NCBI RefSeq assembly: GCF_003149185.1
Contig: NZ_QGDO01000004.1
Coordinates: 104,976-168,975 of the forward strand
Source: Sediminitomix flava
GTDB lineage: Bacteria > Bacteroidota > Bacteroidia > Cytophagales > Flammeovirgaceae
Length of the DNA: 64,000 nucleotides
Direction of reading: 5' to 3'
The notes below the pieces were generated by a model, which did no database searches, was not told the origin of the DNA, and saw nothing but the letters and a program-made list of their open reading frames with translations. Positions 1-8,235 of the stretch are shown here, one piece after another (position 1 is the first letter of the stretch; each line of letters opens with the position of its first letter). The position numbers were made by a program, and so were the translations under genes.

Positions 1-575
1 TGCAAGTGATTCGCTCTAATTTGAAGTGCAAGCCCTAACGATAAAACTCCTGCTCCAAGTAGTATTTTCCGATCGAAAAGAAGTTTCATTCCTCCTAAAA
101 CTAGACAAGCAAATGCAGTTGCCCACATTTTTGTCATATGCCCAGCCTCAATACTACTGATATAGAAAGCATTAAAAGCAAAAACGACCGCACCAATGAT
201 TGCCACCCACGGATTTATCCTAAAACAAAGTGCCATTAGCCAAAAACAAAGCATAAGGCAGAATACAGTAGCTGGAACTTCATGGGCTGTATGTAAAAAA
301 CCATTTAATGTAAGAAAGATATATTGTAATGGATCATTCTGGATCGAGCTAAATAGATACTCTGGAAATCCGCCAAACATTGCAACATTCCATAGGGCTA
401 CTTCACCTGATTCTTTTGCAAATTCTTGAGACAAGTGGCTCATACCCTCAAATTGTACTAGATCACTTTGAGGTAGCTTTTTACCATCCAAAATTTCTAC
501 ATTAAAATATGCGATGGTCACCAAGAAAAAAATGGGTATAGCTACCCAATATGGTATAGTTTTCTTAAAATTCAT
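1..575 (-). CDS. YfhO family membrane protein, N-terminal part (cut by window edge)
   Basis: A reading frame runs from an ATG whose first base is 575 to the window edge without a stop, giving about 191 residues. The N-terminus (MNFKKTIPYWVAIPIFFLV) is a membrane segment. It is followed by an extracytoplasmic stretch with QSDLVQFEGM and an ALWNVAMFGGFPEY motif, then several hydrophobic helices. This matches the start of the large Bacteroidota YfhO-type membrane proteins of about 800 residues, which are thought to act in surface glycan modification. The position beside glycosyltransferases and a flippase agrees with that role. The remaining three quarters of the gene lies outside the window. 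The family call is recognition by eye; the substrate is unknown. Confidence 0.8.
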   Translation of the reverse strand, partial: MNFKKTIPYWVAIPIFFLVTIAYFNVEILDGKKLPQSDLVQFEGMSHLSQEFAKESGEVALWNVAMFGGFPEYLFSSIQNDPLQYIFLTLNGFLHTAHEVPATVFCLMLCFWLMALCFRINPWVAIIGAVVFAFNAFYISSIEAGHMTKMWATAFACLVLGGMKLLFDRKILLGAGVLSLGLALQIRANHL

Positions 576-651
576 TTTCTAAAAGGCTTAGTATTTATTG
601 CTAAGATAAATGCAATATTCTTATGATTTAATGCTTTAAGATCTTTTAAAA

Positions 652-1833
652 TTATAATAATAATTGCTGATATGCTTCAATCATCTGGTCTTTTGACCAA
701 GATTTTCTAATATTTTCGGCATTCTCATATCCTAATTCTCGAAGTTGTTCAATTGGAATCTTAAGACATTGATCAATAGTTTCATTCAAACTATCTGCAT
801 CATTATTTTTAAATGTTAATCCATTATTTTCGTCAATGACTTCTTTACTACCTCCTGTGTCACTACCTACAACATACATTCCTGCAGCCATACCTTCTAA
901 AGCAACAAGACCTAATGCTTCCATTTTAGAAGGGAAAATCAATACATCTGCTTTATTATAGATTTTATTCATCTCTATAGGATTATAAGTAGGTCTAATT
1001 AATTCTTGATTTTCAATCCCTTCAACTTTATCTCCTACTGTAATCAACTTAAAGTCTCCATTAATCTTAGAAGCAACTTTTCTAACTAAATCACTTCCCT
1101 TAAAAGGGTTTGGGGAATTAAAAAAAAGTAAACTAGTTTGTTCTGATATTCTTTGATTTAGATTAAAAAATACCTCAGTATCTATTCCATTTCTAATTAC
1201 TCGAATATCAATATTTGAGTGAGCAGTAAATGACTCTTTAAAATCTTTTGCAATCCATTTCGAAACAGCTACAAAAACTATCTTAGGACTGTTTTGATAA
1301 ATATTTTTTTTACGTTTTAGAAATTGACTTCGAAAATCTAAAATAGGATGTTTTAATGGGTAAATTTTATTAAAAGGTGTATTAGAATTTCCGTTCTTAA
1401 AATTTTTATTTTCCATGGTGTGTGCTTCACCACCAGTCATACACCACATATCGTGAAGAACCCAAATTACTTTTTTTTCTTCACTGATCTTTTCAAGTGT
1501 TTTTAAATCAAAATATCCTCCATGTACATTATGTATAAATATACAATCAGCCTCAGTGTACCAAAGGTTATTTTTTAGGAATTTCCAAGTACCATGAATA
1601 TCATACAAAACTCCAAAATCTGAGAAAATTGTTCTTTTAAAAGCTCTATATAAAATAGAATCTATACCTTCTAGAAAGTAACTTATAAGACTCCTTTTGA
1701 AAGTTTTAATATTTGAATCAGTTCTATGCTTTATTTTTACAAGCATCTTACCGCCAAATTCTTGCATTAGGCTATAAGCTATATTTTCAGCTCCTCCATG
1801 TTGATCAGATGTATTAATGTGAAGAATTTTCAT
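652..1833 (-). CDS. Glycosyltransferase family 4 (GT-B fold)
   Basis: This 393-residue protein transfers a sugar from an activated donor, probably during surface polysaccharide assembly. The N-terminus MKILHINTSDQHGGAENIA is the typical GT4 acceptor-domain start with the glycine-rich GGAE turn. Near residue 310-340 is the donor-binding region: a PSKMEALGLVALEGMAAG stretch followed by GSDTGGSKEVI, which holds the E-x7-E-type motif. The length is normal for the family. It is divergent from the flippase gene at 1936, and the roughly 100 bp between them must hold both promoters. Donor and acceptor sugars cannot be told from sequence. Confidence 0.88.
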   Translation of the reverse strand: MKILHINTSDQHGGAENIAYSLMQEFGGKMLVKIKHRTDSNIKTFKRSLISYFLEGIDSILYRAFKRTIFSDFGVLYDIHGTWKFLKNNLWYTEADCIFIHNVHGGYFDLKTLEKISEEKKVIWVLHDMWCMTGGEAHTMENKNFKNGNSNTPFNKIYPLKHPILDFRSQFLKRKKNIYQNSPKIVFVAVSKWIAKDFKESFTAHSNIDIRVIRNGIDTEVFFNLNQRISEQTSLLFFNSPNPFKGSDLVRKVASKINGDFKLITVGDKVEGIENQELIRPTYNPIEMNKIYNKADVLIFPSKMEALGLVALEGMAAGMYVVGSDTGGSKEVIDENNGLTFKNNDADSLNETIDQCLKIPIEQLRELGYENAENIRKSWSKDQMIEAYQQLLL

Positions 1834-1935
1834 GATAGATAGAGGTATCCAAATCTACAGTTATGCTAACTTTGATCTATTAATACTTCAATTGTTAGTT
1901 TATCAAGTTGTAGAATAGGACTAAAAAGTTGATTA

Positions 1936-3291
1936 GTGATACACAAATTAAAGAAGATATTTAATAAAAATACGCCTAAAAGCGACACATTTAGGCTCAT
2001 TGGTAATATTAATTGGCTTGCATTAGATCGTATTGTCCGTATGGGAGGTGGGGTTTTTGTAAACGCCGCAGTAAGTCGGTATTTAGGTCCTGAGTCCATG
2101 GGTAAATGGGATACGGCATTAGCATTTATGGGCGTTTATGTAGTATTTTCTGCTTTAGGAAGTGAAAGAATCCTTACAAGAGATCTAGTCGATGCTACTG
2201 AAAATAAAAAATCAGAAATTCTAGGAACAGCCGCGATCACAAGAATTATTTCATCTCTTGTTTTCTCAATTATTTGTGCATTTTCAATTCTATTTCTAAA
2301 TACAGATGATCCTGAACAAGTTACTGTAGGAATAATTATCTCGATCGGAATATTTTTTCAGGCAGCAGATATTATCACCTATTTCTATCAAGCAAATCTA
2401 TTATCTAAAAGAATAGTACAAACTAAGACTATTGCTTTTATAGTTTCTTCAGTTCTAAAACTAATATTGATTTACCTCAATGCAGAGCTAATTGCTTTTG
2501 CTAGCACTTACCTCATAGAAGTGGGATTATCCTCTATTCTTTTGTTAAGAATGTATCAGAAGAATGAAAATAGAGGTATAAGATCTTGGACTTTTTCTTT
2601 TATAGAAGCTCAAAAGCAACTCAAAGAAGGTGGGCCATTATTAATTTCTGGTTTGGCTTATATGATTTATGTTAGAGCTGATCAGTTAATGATTGGTGAG
2701 ATGCTAACGAAAACAGATGTAGGGGTTTATAGCAGAGCGATTAAGCTTTATGAAATTCCGATGGCGATTTATGGAATCTTTGCAACAACTCTATTTCCTA
2801 AACTTACTAGTCTTTTCAAAGACGATGAAAGACGTTTCATGGAAGGCTATAAGTTGAGTGCTACTTTAATGACCTTCATAGCTTATCTTGGAGTTATTGT
2901 TACTTGGTTAGTTGGCCAATATGTTATTCTAGTACTGTATGGAGAACAATACTCTGGAGCAATCAAAGTCTTAAATGTATTAATGATTGGTATTGTTTTT
3001 TTATACAATGCAGGGCAAAGAGGAAATTATTTATTATTAAATGGACTCTATAATATTATTATTATAAATGCAGTATTATCTGCAGTATTGAATATAGTTC
3101 TGAACTATTATTTGATTCCAAAATATGGTATTTTAGGGGCTGCTTGGGCTTCTGTGATTACACAATTTTTTGTTCTGGAACTAAGTAACCTATTTTTCAA
3201 GGGGACTAGAAATATTTTTTATATACAGCTTAAAGCACTTTTTCTTATTCATATTCATAGATATATCTATCAGATAAAAAACAAAATATAA
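1936..3291 (+). CDS. Wzx-like polysaccharide flippase (PST/MOP superfamily)
   Basis: This 451-residue integral membrane protein has about 12 to 14 hydrophobic helices and likely flips lipid-linked oligosaccharide units across the inner membrane. Family features are the N-terminal amphipathic stretch, the GGGVFVNAAVSRYLGPESMG segment typical of Wzx proteins near residue 36, and a middle RADQLMIGEMLTKTDVGVYS motif. The start used is GTG at 1936. No in-frame ATG lies further upstream, and the next one (2041) would remove the first helix. The next gene starts one base after its stop region, so the flippase, methyltransferase-like and glycosyltransferase genes form one operon. Confidence 0.88.
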   Translation: MIHKLKKIFNKNTPKSDTFRLIGNINWLALDRIVRMGGGVFVNAAVSRYLGPESMGKWDTALAFMGVYVVFSALGSERILTRDLVDATENKKSEILGTAAITRIISSLVFSIICAFSILFLNTDDPEQVTVGIIISIGIFFQAADIITYFYQANLLSKRIVQTKTIAFIVSSVLKLILIYLNAELIAFASTYLIEVGLSSILLLRMYQKNENRGIRSWTFSFIEAQKQLKEGGPLLISGLAYMIYVRADQLMIGEMLTKTDVGVYSRAIKLYEIPMAIYGIFATTLFPKLTSLFKDDERRFMEGYKLSATLMTFIAYLGVIVTWLVGQYVILVLYGEQYSGAIKVLNVLMIGIVFLYNAGQRGNYLLLNGLYNIIIINAVLSAVLNIVLNYYLIPKYGILGAAWASVITQFFVLELSNLFFKGTRNIFYIQLKALFLIHIHRYIYQIKNKI

Positions 3292-3292
3292 T

Positions 3293-3967
3293 ATGGTTAA
3301 ACTAATTCAGACTTTTTTTACTCCTATAGTGGGAAAAGATCGAGCATGGAGATTTAGTATTATGCTAAAAGCATTTGGAGATGTATTCTTCTACAAGAAA
3401 AGTTTTTTTAGCGAGATAGGCTGGCTAAAAGCTTATGATCAAAAGATACCTGTGGATAACAATAACAATCCACTACCTTGGGTGACGTATAGTTTTATCG
3501 ATTTTGTAACACCAAGATTAGATAAACGTTTCAATATTTTTGAATATGGTTCAGGTTACTCCACTTTATATTATTCAAAATATGTGAATAAGGTGTATTC
3601 AGTAGAGCACGATAAAGAATGGTATGAGGGAGTTAAAGACCAGATGAGAGATAATGTTGAATTACATTATGTCCCCCTATCAGAGGGAGAGAAATATGTG
3701 TCTAAATCATCTCAAGAGGAACCGTTTCAACTTGTTATTGTAGATGGTCGAAGACGAAATCTATGTCTGGAACATGCTTTAGAGGTAATTACAGAAGATG
3801 GTGTTATTGTATTAGATGATTCTGAAAGAGACAAATACAAGAAGGGTAAAGATCTTCTTATAGAGAAAGGATTCAAGGAAATTACATTTACAGGTATCGC
3901 TCCTGGAATGTTTTTAAATAAATCTACTACAATCTTTTATAGAAATCAGAATTGTTTAAATATTTAG
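3293..3967 (+). CDS. SAM-dependent methyltransferase-like protein of a glycan cluster
   Basis: This 224-residue protein has a Rossmann-type core. FNIFEYGSGYSTLYYSK near residue 80 is motif I (the SAM-binding glycine loop). VYSVEHDKEW is the acidic motif II, and FQLVIVDGRRR with VIVLDDSERD forms the later strands. Such proteins methylate glycans or act as glycan-cluster accessory enzymes, but no substrate can be named. It sits tightly between the flippase and a GT2 enzyme (4 bp before the next start), which implies co-transcription and a role in the same polysaccharide. It could be a catalytically inactive relative; I see no residue that decides this. Confidence 0.75.
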   Translation: MVKLIQTFFTPIVGKDRAWRFSIMLKAFGDVFFYKKSFFSEIGWLKAYDQKIPVDNNNNPLPWVTYSFIDFVTPRLDKRFNIFEYGSGYSTLYYSKYVNKVYSVEHDKEWYEGVKDQMRDNVELHYVPLSEGEKYVSKSSQEEPFQLVIVDGRRRNLCLEHALEVITEDGVIVLDDSERDKYKKGKDLLIEKGFKEITFTGIAPGMFLNKSTTIFYRNQNCLNI

Positions 3968-3971
3968 TAAA

Positions 3972-4907
3972 ATGGAGTACGCGCCTATAGCACTTTTTGT
4001 CTATAATAGACCAGACCATGCTTTGAAAACGCTTGAGGCTTTGTCCATTAATCAAGGCGCTGAAAAGTCAAAATTATACATTTTTGCTGATGGTCCTAAA
4101 CAAAATGTAAATTCAGTTGATCTAGATAAAATACAACAGACTAGGACCACTATTGAAAAAAAGAAATGGTGTGGCGAAGTAGAAATCATCTATTCTGAAA
4201 AAAATAAAGGATTAGCAAAATCTATTACGGAAGGAGTAAATCTACTATTAAATAAGTATGGAAAAATCATTGTCCTTGAAGATGACATTGTAACATCACA
4301 AGGTTTTCTGTCATTTATGAATAATAGTCTTTCATACTATGAAAATGAAGAGAAGGTAATGCATATTGGTGGTTTTTTACCTCCAAATCAGAAGTTAGCT
4401 TCTACCTTAGAAACACCTTTTTTCTCTCCTTTTATGAGCTGCTGGGGATGGGCCACTTGGAAACGAGCATGGGATAAAATTAATCTAAATGAAAATGAAC
4501 TACATCAGTACCTTCAAGACAACAATTCTTTTAATGAATATAACTTAGATGGGACTCTAGAATTTCATAAACAACTTGAAGATAATATTTCTGGTAAAAT
4601 TTCAACTTGGGCAATAAAGTGGTATTCATCTATTTTTATTGAAAAAGGTTTATGCCTATACCCTCATCATTCTATGGTTCAGAATATTGGTCAAGATGGT
4701 AGTGGTGTACATAGTGGTACCATGTACTACAATCCTTACTACATCGAAAAGCTATTAGAATCTGAGACTATACCTTCTAGTCTTTTAATAGAAGAGTCTC
4801 AAGTTGGTAGAGAGTACTTAAAGTCATTTTATAATAATCTCAAGAAAAAAAGTTTCAGACGTTATATGATTAAAGCATTTAATAAAATTCAAACACTTTT
4901 AAAGTAG
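3972..4907 (+). CDS. Glycosyltransferase, GT-A fold (family 2-like)
   Basis: This 311-residue protein starts with a GT-A nucleotide-binding domain (IALFVYNRPDHALKTLEAL). A metal-binding acidic cluster, VLEDDIVTSQGFLSFMN, lies near residue 100, and a conserved CWGWATWKRAWDKI motif near residue 155 is typical of Bacteroidota polysaccharide-cluster transferases of this type. There is no membrane segment, so it is probably a cytoplasmic or peripheral enzyme adding a sugar to a lipid-linked intermediate. It is the last gene of the flippase operon. Fusion to a second domain is not seen, and the sugar specificity is unknown. Confidence 0.82.
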   Translation: MEYAPIALFVYNRPDHALKTLEALSINQGAEKSKLYIFADGPKQNVNSVDLDKIQQTRTTIEKKKWCGEVEIIYSEKNKGLAKSITEGVNLLLNKYGKIIVLEDDIVTSQGFLSFMNNSLSYYENEEKVMHIGGFLPPNQKLASTLETPFFSPFMSCWGWATWKRAWDKINLNENELHQYLQDNNSFNEYNLDGTLEFHKQLEDNISGKISTWAIKWYSSIFIEKGLCLYPHHSMVQNIGQDGSGVHSGTMYYNPYYIEKLLESETIPSSLLIEESQVGREYLKSFYNNLKKKSFRRYMIKAFNKIQTLLK

Positions 4908-4981
4908 TTGCTGTCAAATTATTCATTTGCTAACATTTTCAGTTAAAAGACGTATTATCTCTAGTACATTTTTTTAAGCAT

Positions 4982-6487
4982 ATGAAAAAGTTACTTCTAA
5001 CATCAATTATAGGATTAGCATCAGGAATAGCAGGAGCCTTCATTTTTAATGTGCTCCACCAAAATCAAGACAATATCTTACCATACGAAGTCAACTTGAG
5101 CAATACAAAATCAAATGTTGATCCTAATATTATTCAATTAGCTAATCGGATTAATCAGCTAGAAAATTCCAGCTTTACCTCCAATAATAATCCCAAAGGA
5201 GGAAAATCTCTTCCCCTTAACTTCATCAAAGCATCTGATAATAGTCGTAAATCAGTTGTTTATATAAAAACTTATGAGAAGAATCAGTACCGAAGACAAT
5301 CTTGGGCTGATCTATTCTTTGGAGGCAGAGGCCAGACCTATGAAAAAAATATGCAAATGGGTTCGGGTTCGGGTGTAATTTTCTCAAACGATGGTTTTAT
5401 AGTAACCAATAATCATGTCATTAAAGGTGCTGATAAAGTTGAAGTTATTTACAACAGAAGAAGCTATGTGGCAAAAGTAATTGGAGTAGATACATCATCG
5501 GATATTGCACTGATAAAGATAGAAGAAAACGATATGCCAGCAATTACGATTGCTAGCTCTAAAGATTTGGCTGTGGGTGATTGGGTATTGGCTGTCGGAA
5601 ACCCATTTAATCTTACCTCGACAGTTACGGCAGGTATCGTAAGTGCCAAAGGAAGACGTATTAATATTATGAAGGATATGTTTCCTTTAGAATCTTTTAT
5701 CCAAACGGATGCAGCGATTAATCCAGGAAACAGCGGTGGAGCTTTGGTAAATGTTCATGGAGAATTAGTGGGTATAAATACGGCTATTCTTTCTAGAACC
5801 GGCTCTTATGCAGGTTATGGATTTGCTGTTCCGTCAGATATTGTAGCCAAAATTGTGAATGATCTAAAGCATTATGGTGCAGTACAGAAAGCTTTTCTTG
5901 GTGCTGAAGTCTTAGAAGTGAATGAGGAAATTTACAAAAAATTAAGTCTTCCATCTATTGAAGGAGTAGTACTTACAAAAATACAACAGGGAGGAGCTGC
6001 CGAAAAGTCGGGGATGAAAACTGGAGATCTTATTATAAGTATAAACAATTCTCCAATTCAAGATCAAGCCATGTATAATGAGTTTCTTAGCTATCACAAC
6101 CCTGGTGATGAGATAGAACTATTATTTTATAGAGACAAAGAATTAAAACGTAAATCCCTTACCCTTACCAATATTGATGGTACTACTGATATTGCGAAAA
6201 AAGAACTTTATGAGGCTGAAAATATTGGTGCCATTTTCGAAAGCTTACCTACTCTAGAAAAATCTAAGCTAGGATTAAAATCGGGGATTAGAGTCAATAA
6301 AATTGAGAGAGGAGGATTGATCAATCGAATGAGAATAAAAGAAGGTATGGTCATTATCTCTGTGAATAATTATCCGATTAATCGCCCCGAAGACTTTACT
6401 TATATCTTAGAAAGGGTTCAAGGTAGAGTACTGATTGAAGTGATGACAAATTCTGGTAGAGTTACGAGTTACTTATACTCTTTCTAA
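4982..6487 (+). CDS. degQ: DegP/DegQ (HtrA) family periplasmic serine protease
   Basis: This 501-residue envelope quality-control protease carries an N-terminal hydrophobic signal or anchor (residues 3-24). The trypsin-like domain has the full catalytic triad: His145 in VTNNHVI, Asp174 in SSDIALIKI and Ser251 in NPGNSGGALV. A PDZ domain follows at about residues 300-390 (GVVLTKIQQGGAAEKSGMKTGD). A second, weaker PDZ-like region is near 410-495 (GIRVNKIERGGLINRMRIKEGMVI). It degrades or refolds misfolded periplasmic proteins. It follows the polysaccharide operon by 75 bp and has its own terminator downstream, so it is probably a separate unit. The family is certain; the exact symbol (degP, degQ or htrA) is convention. 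Confidence 0.95.
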   Translation: MKKLLLTSIIGLASGIAGAFIFNVLHQNQDNILPYEVNLSNTKSNVDPNIIQLANRINQLENSSFTSNNNPKGGKSLPLNFIKASDNSRKSVVYIKTYEKNQYRRQSWADLFFGGRGQTYEKNMQMGSGSGVIFSNDGFIVTNNHVIKGADKVEVIYNRRSYVAKVIGVDTSSDIALIKIEENDMPAITIASSKDLAVGDWVLAVGNPFNLTSTVTAGIVSAKGRRINIMKDMFPLESFIQTDAAINPGNSGGALVNVHGELVGINTAILSRTGSYAGYGFAVPSDIVAKIVNDLKHYGAVQKAFLGAEVLEVNEEIYKKLSLPSIEGVVLTKIQQGGAAEKSGMKTGDLIISINNSPIQDQAMYNEFLSYHNPGDEIELLFYRDKELKRKSLTLTNIDGTTDIAKKELYEAENIGAIFESLPTLEKSKLGLKSGIRVNKIERGGLINRMRIKEGMVIISVNNYPINRPEDFTYILERVQGRVLIEVMTNSGRVTSYLYSF

Positions 6488-6507
6488 GAAAAATATCATA
6501 AAGAATA

Positions 6508-6546
6508 AAAAAGCAATCAGCCTAATTAGACTGATTGCTTTTTTAT
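6508..6546 (+). terminator. Rho-independent terminator after the HtrA protease
   Basis: An AAAGCAATCAG arm and its perfect complement CTGATTGCTTT enclose a 10-nt loop, followed by a T-rich tail. It lies 20 bp past the protease stop codon. Confidence 0.9.
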
Positions 6547-6939
6547 TTATAACTTATAAATGATTAAACTAGAAATAGTTTTTATTTAAAATAAGTGTCA
6601 ACAAAACAACCTTTATAGATATAGGTTATCCATAGAGGACTTTTTCAAATGAGATTCTTCAAATAAACAAGTCACTCACTTATAGAGCCTTAAAGTCTAA
6701 TCCTTATAATCATTTTAAGGATAGGTATAATTTTTGGGAGATAATTGGTGTATTATATACTGATTCATTCAAAACACTATCTGAAGTAACAGTACACATG
6801 ATCTATAATCATTTCAAACGTGGCTAATTCTATTTACTTCTAAACTTTAATTCCATAAACAACTATTTGAAATACTCCCAATCAAATAATTAAACCTCAT
6901 TTCTTATAGAATCTTTAAGGTATTGCTCTCTTTAAAATT
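6547..6939. other. Gene-free AT-rich stretch upstream of the sigma factor
   Basis: No reading frame or RNA gene is evident on either strand in these 393 bases. The region must hold the sigma-factor promoter. A few TA-rich blocks resemble a TAnnTTTG element with one mismatch, but none has a well-spaced upstream TTG, so I do not call one. Confidence 0.5.
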
Positions 6940-7581
6940 ATGGCTAAAAAATTATTCTCAATTAAACGAACAGCTTTTTCAACGGAAGAAATAGTTCAAA
7001 ACATTACTCATAAGAGTAATTATGAGAAGACTATTCAATTTATTTATGAAGATAATTTTGAAGGAATCAAATCATTGATACTATCTATGGGTGGAAATGA
7101 ATTTGATGCTGAAGATATCTTTCAAGATGCTATAGCTAAATTGATTTGGAGCATTGAAAAGTCTAAATTCAAAGGAAGTGCTAAAATATCCACCTATATC
7201 TACACCATCTGTAAAAATATGTGGATCAATACCCAAAAAAAGGAGTACAGATATAAGTTGGTCGATGCACAACAAGATAGCTATTTATTTGATGAATCAT
7301 TGACTGATGAGACTCCCCTAAAAGAAGACAGTTTGAATGCGAAAAAACAGTTTTCTGAAGCTTTAAAAGAAATTGGAGCTGATTGCCAATCTATTTTTAA
7401 ATCATTTTATTACGAGGGAAAAACCTTCAATGAAATACTCTCCTTTTTTAATGGTAAATACTCCACCGAACAAGCCATTAGAAATAAAAAAAGCAGATGC
7501 TTAAAATATCTGAGACAAAAATTAGAAGAGCGAAACATCTCCTCAGAGGCACTCAATAACATTCTAGATAGCAGCCTATAA
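6940..7581 (+). CDS. Sigma-70 family (ECF-like) RNA polymerase sigma factor
   Basis: In this 213-residue protein, region 2 is clear: EGIKSLILSMGGNEFDAEDIFQDAIAKL followed by STYIYTICKNMWINTQKK (about residues 45-110). A region 4-like segment at about 140-195 ends in a basic recognition helix (NKKSRCLKYLRQKL). Several Bacteroidota genomes pair such a sigma factor with a short membrane protein and a CHAT-TPR protein, and that order is seen here. It probably redirects RNA polymerase to a small regulon. No classical anti-sigma domain is in the next gene, so control may work through that membrane protein or the CHAT protein. The latter idea is inference. Confidence 0.85.
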   Translation: MAKKLFSIKRTAFSTEEIVQNITHKSNYEKTIQFIYEDNFEGIKSLILSMGGNEFDAEDIFQDAIAKLIWSIEKSKFKGSAKISTYIYTICKNMWINTQKKEYRYKLVDAQQDSYLFDESLTDETPLKEDSLNAKKQFSEALKEIGADCQSIFKSFYYEGKTFNEILSFFNGKYSTEQAIRNKKSRCLKYLRQKLEERNISSEALNNILDSSL

Positions 7582-7667
7582 GCCTCATTTTAGTTTTATT
7601 TTTATCAATCAACTGATTACATTTTTGTATAGCCTTGTCTAATACAAAACATGAACTACTATATATC

Positions 7668-8222
7668 ATGGAAAAGAAGAACTTCAGTCAATCATTTTTT
7701 ACACCAGAAACTAGTTTAGAGGAGATAGAAACTAGAATCTATCTTGAGTACAAAACTCGAGAACTAACAGCTATTAGACAACGCATGCTTTCAAACAAAA
7801 AACGTCGTCTTTATACAAGAGTATCATCAGTAGCCGCATCACTATTGATCTTCTTCATGTTCTCATACGCGAATTTAAATGTATCTCCGAGCTCTATAGC
7901 TTTACAAAAAGCAGATAAATACTCTTATCTGTACAGAAACTCATCCGTAAATGAGAAACAAAATATTCCTATACAAGATGCTATAGCTCTCATCCAAAAG
8001 TCCGATTTTAAATCTGCAATCAGCTTATTAGAAAAACAAAAGCAAGAACAGTTTTCAGACCATTATGATTGGTATTTGGGTTTGGCTTATTTAGGTGATG
8101 GTAAAATGGAAAAGGCTCAGCAGCTTTTCAACTATATTGAAAGCCAGTCAAATCATCTTTACCACAATGAAATAACTACTTATTTCAATTTTCAATTATT
8201 TGTTTTAGAAGTAACAAAATAA
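7668..8222 (+). CDS. Small single-pass membrane protein with a C-terminal TPR-like region
   Basis: The ATG at 7668 gives 184 residues. A TTG 33 bases upstream is also in frame, but the ATG gives a better start. Residues 1-50 are charged and cytoplasmic-looking (EEIETRIYLEYKTRELTAIRQRM). A single membrane segment follows (VAASLLIFFMFSYANLNV), then an outside domain of paired helices resembling one or two TPR units (ISLLEKQKQEQFSDHYDWYLGLAYLGDGKMEKAQQLF). It sits about 90 bp after the sigma gene and converges on the CHAT gene. The topology fits an anti-sigma-like or scaffold protein, but no known anti-sigma motif is visible. Confidence 0.7.
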   Translation: MEKKNFSQSFFTPETSLEEIETRIYLEYKTRELTAIRQRMLSNKKRRLYTRVSSVAASLLIFFMFSYANLNVSPSSIALQKADKYSYLYRNSSVNEKQNIPIQDAIALIQKSDFKSAISLLEKQKQEQFSDHYDWYLGLAYLGDGKMEKAQQLFNYIESQSNHLYHNEITTYFNFQLFVLEVTK

Positions 8223-8235
8223 GTTCTCAACAATT

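Noticed and set aside
1866..2099. Minus-strand reading frame in the flippase start region.
   Set aside because: It is a shadow of the flippase gene, which has clear family motifs.
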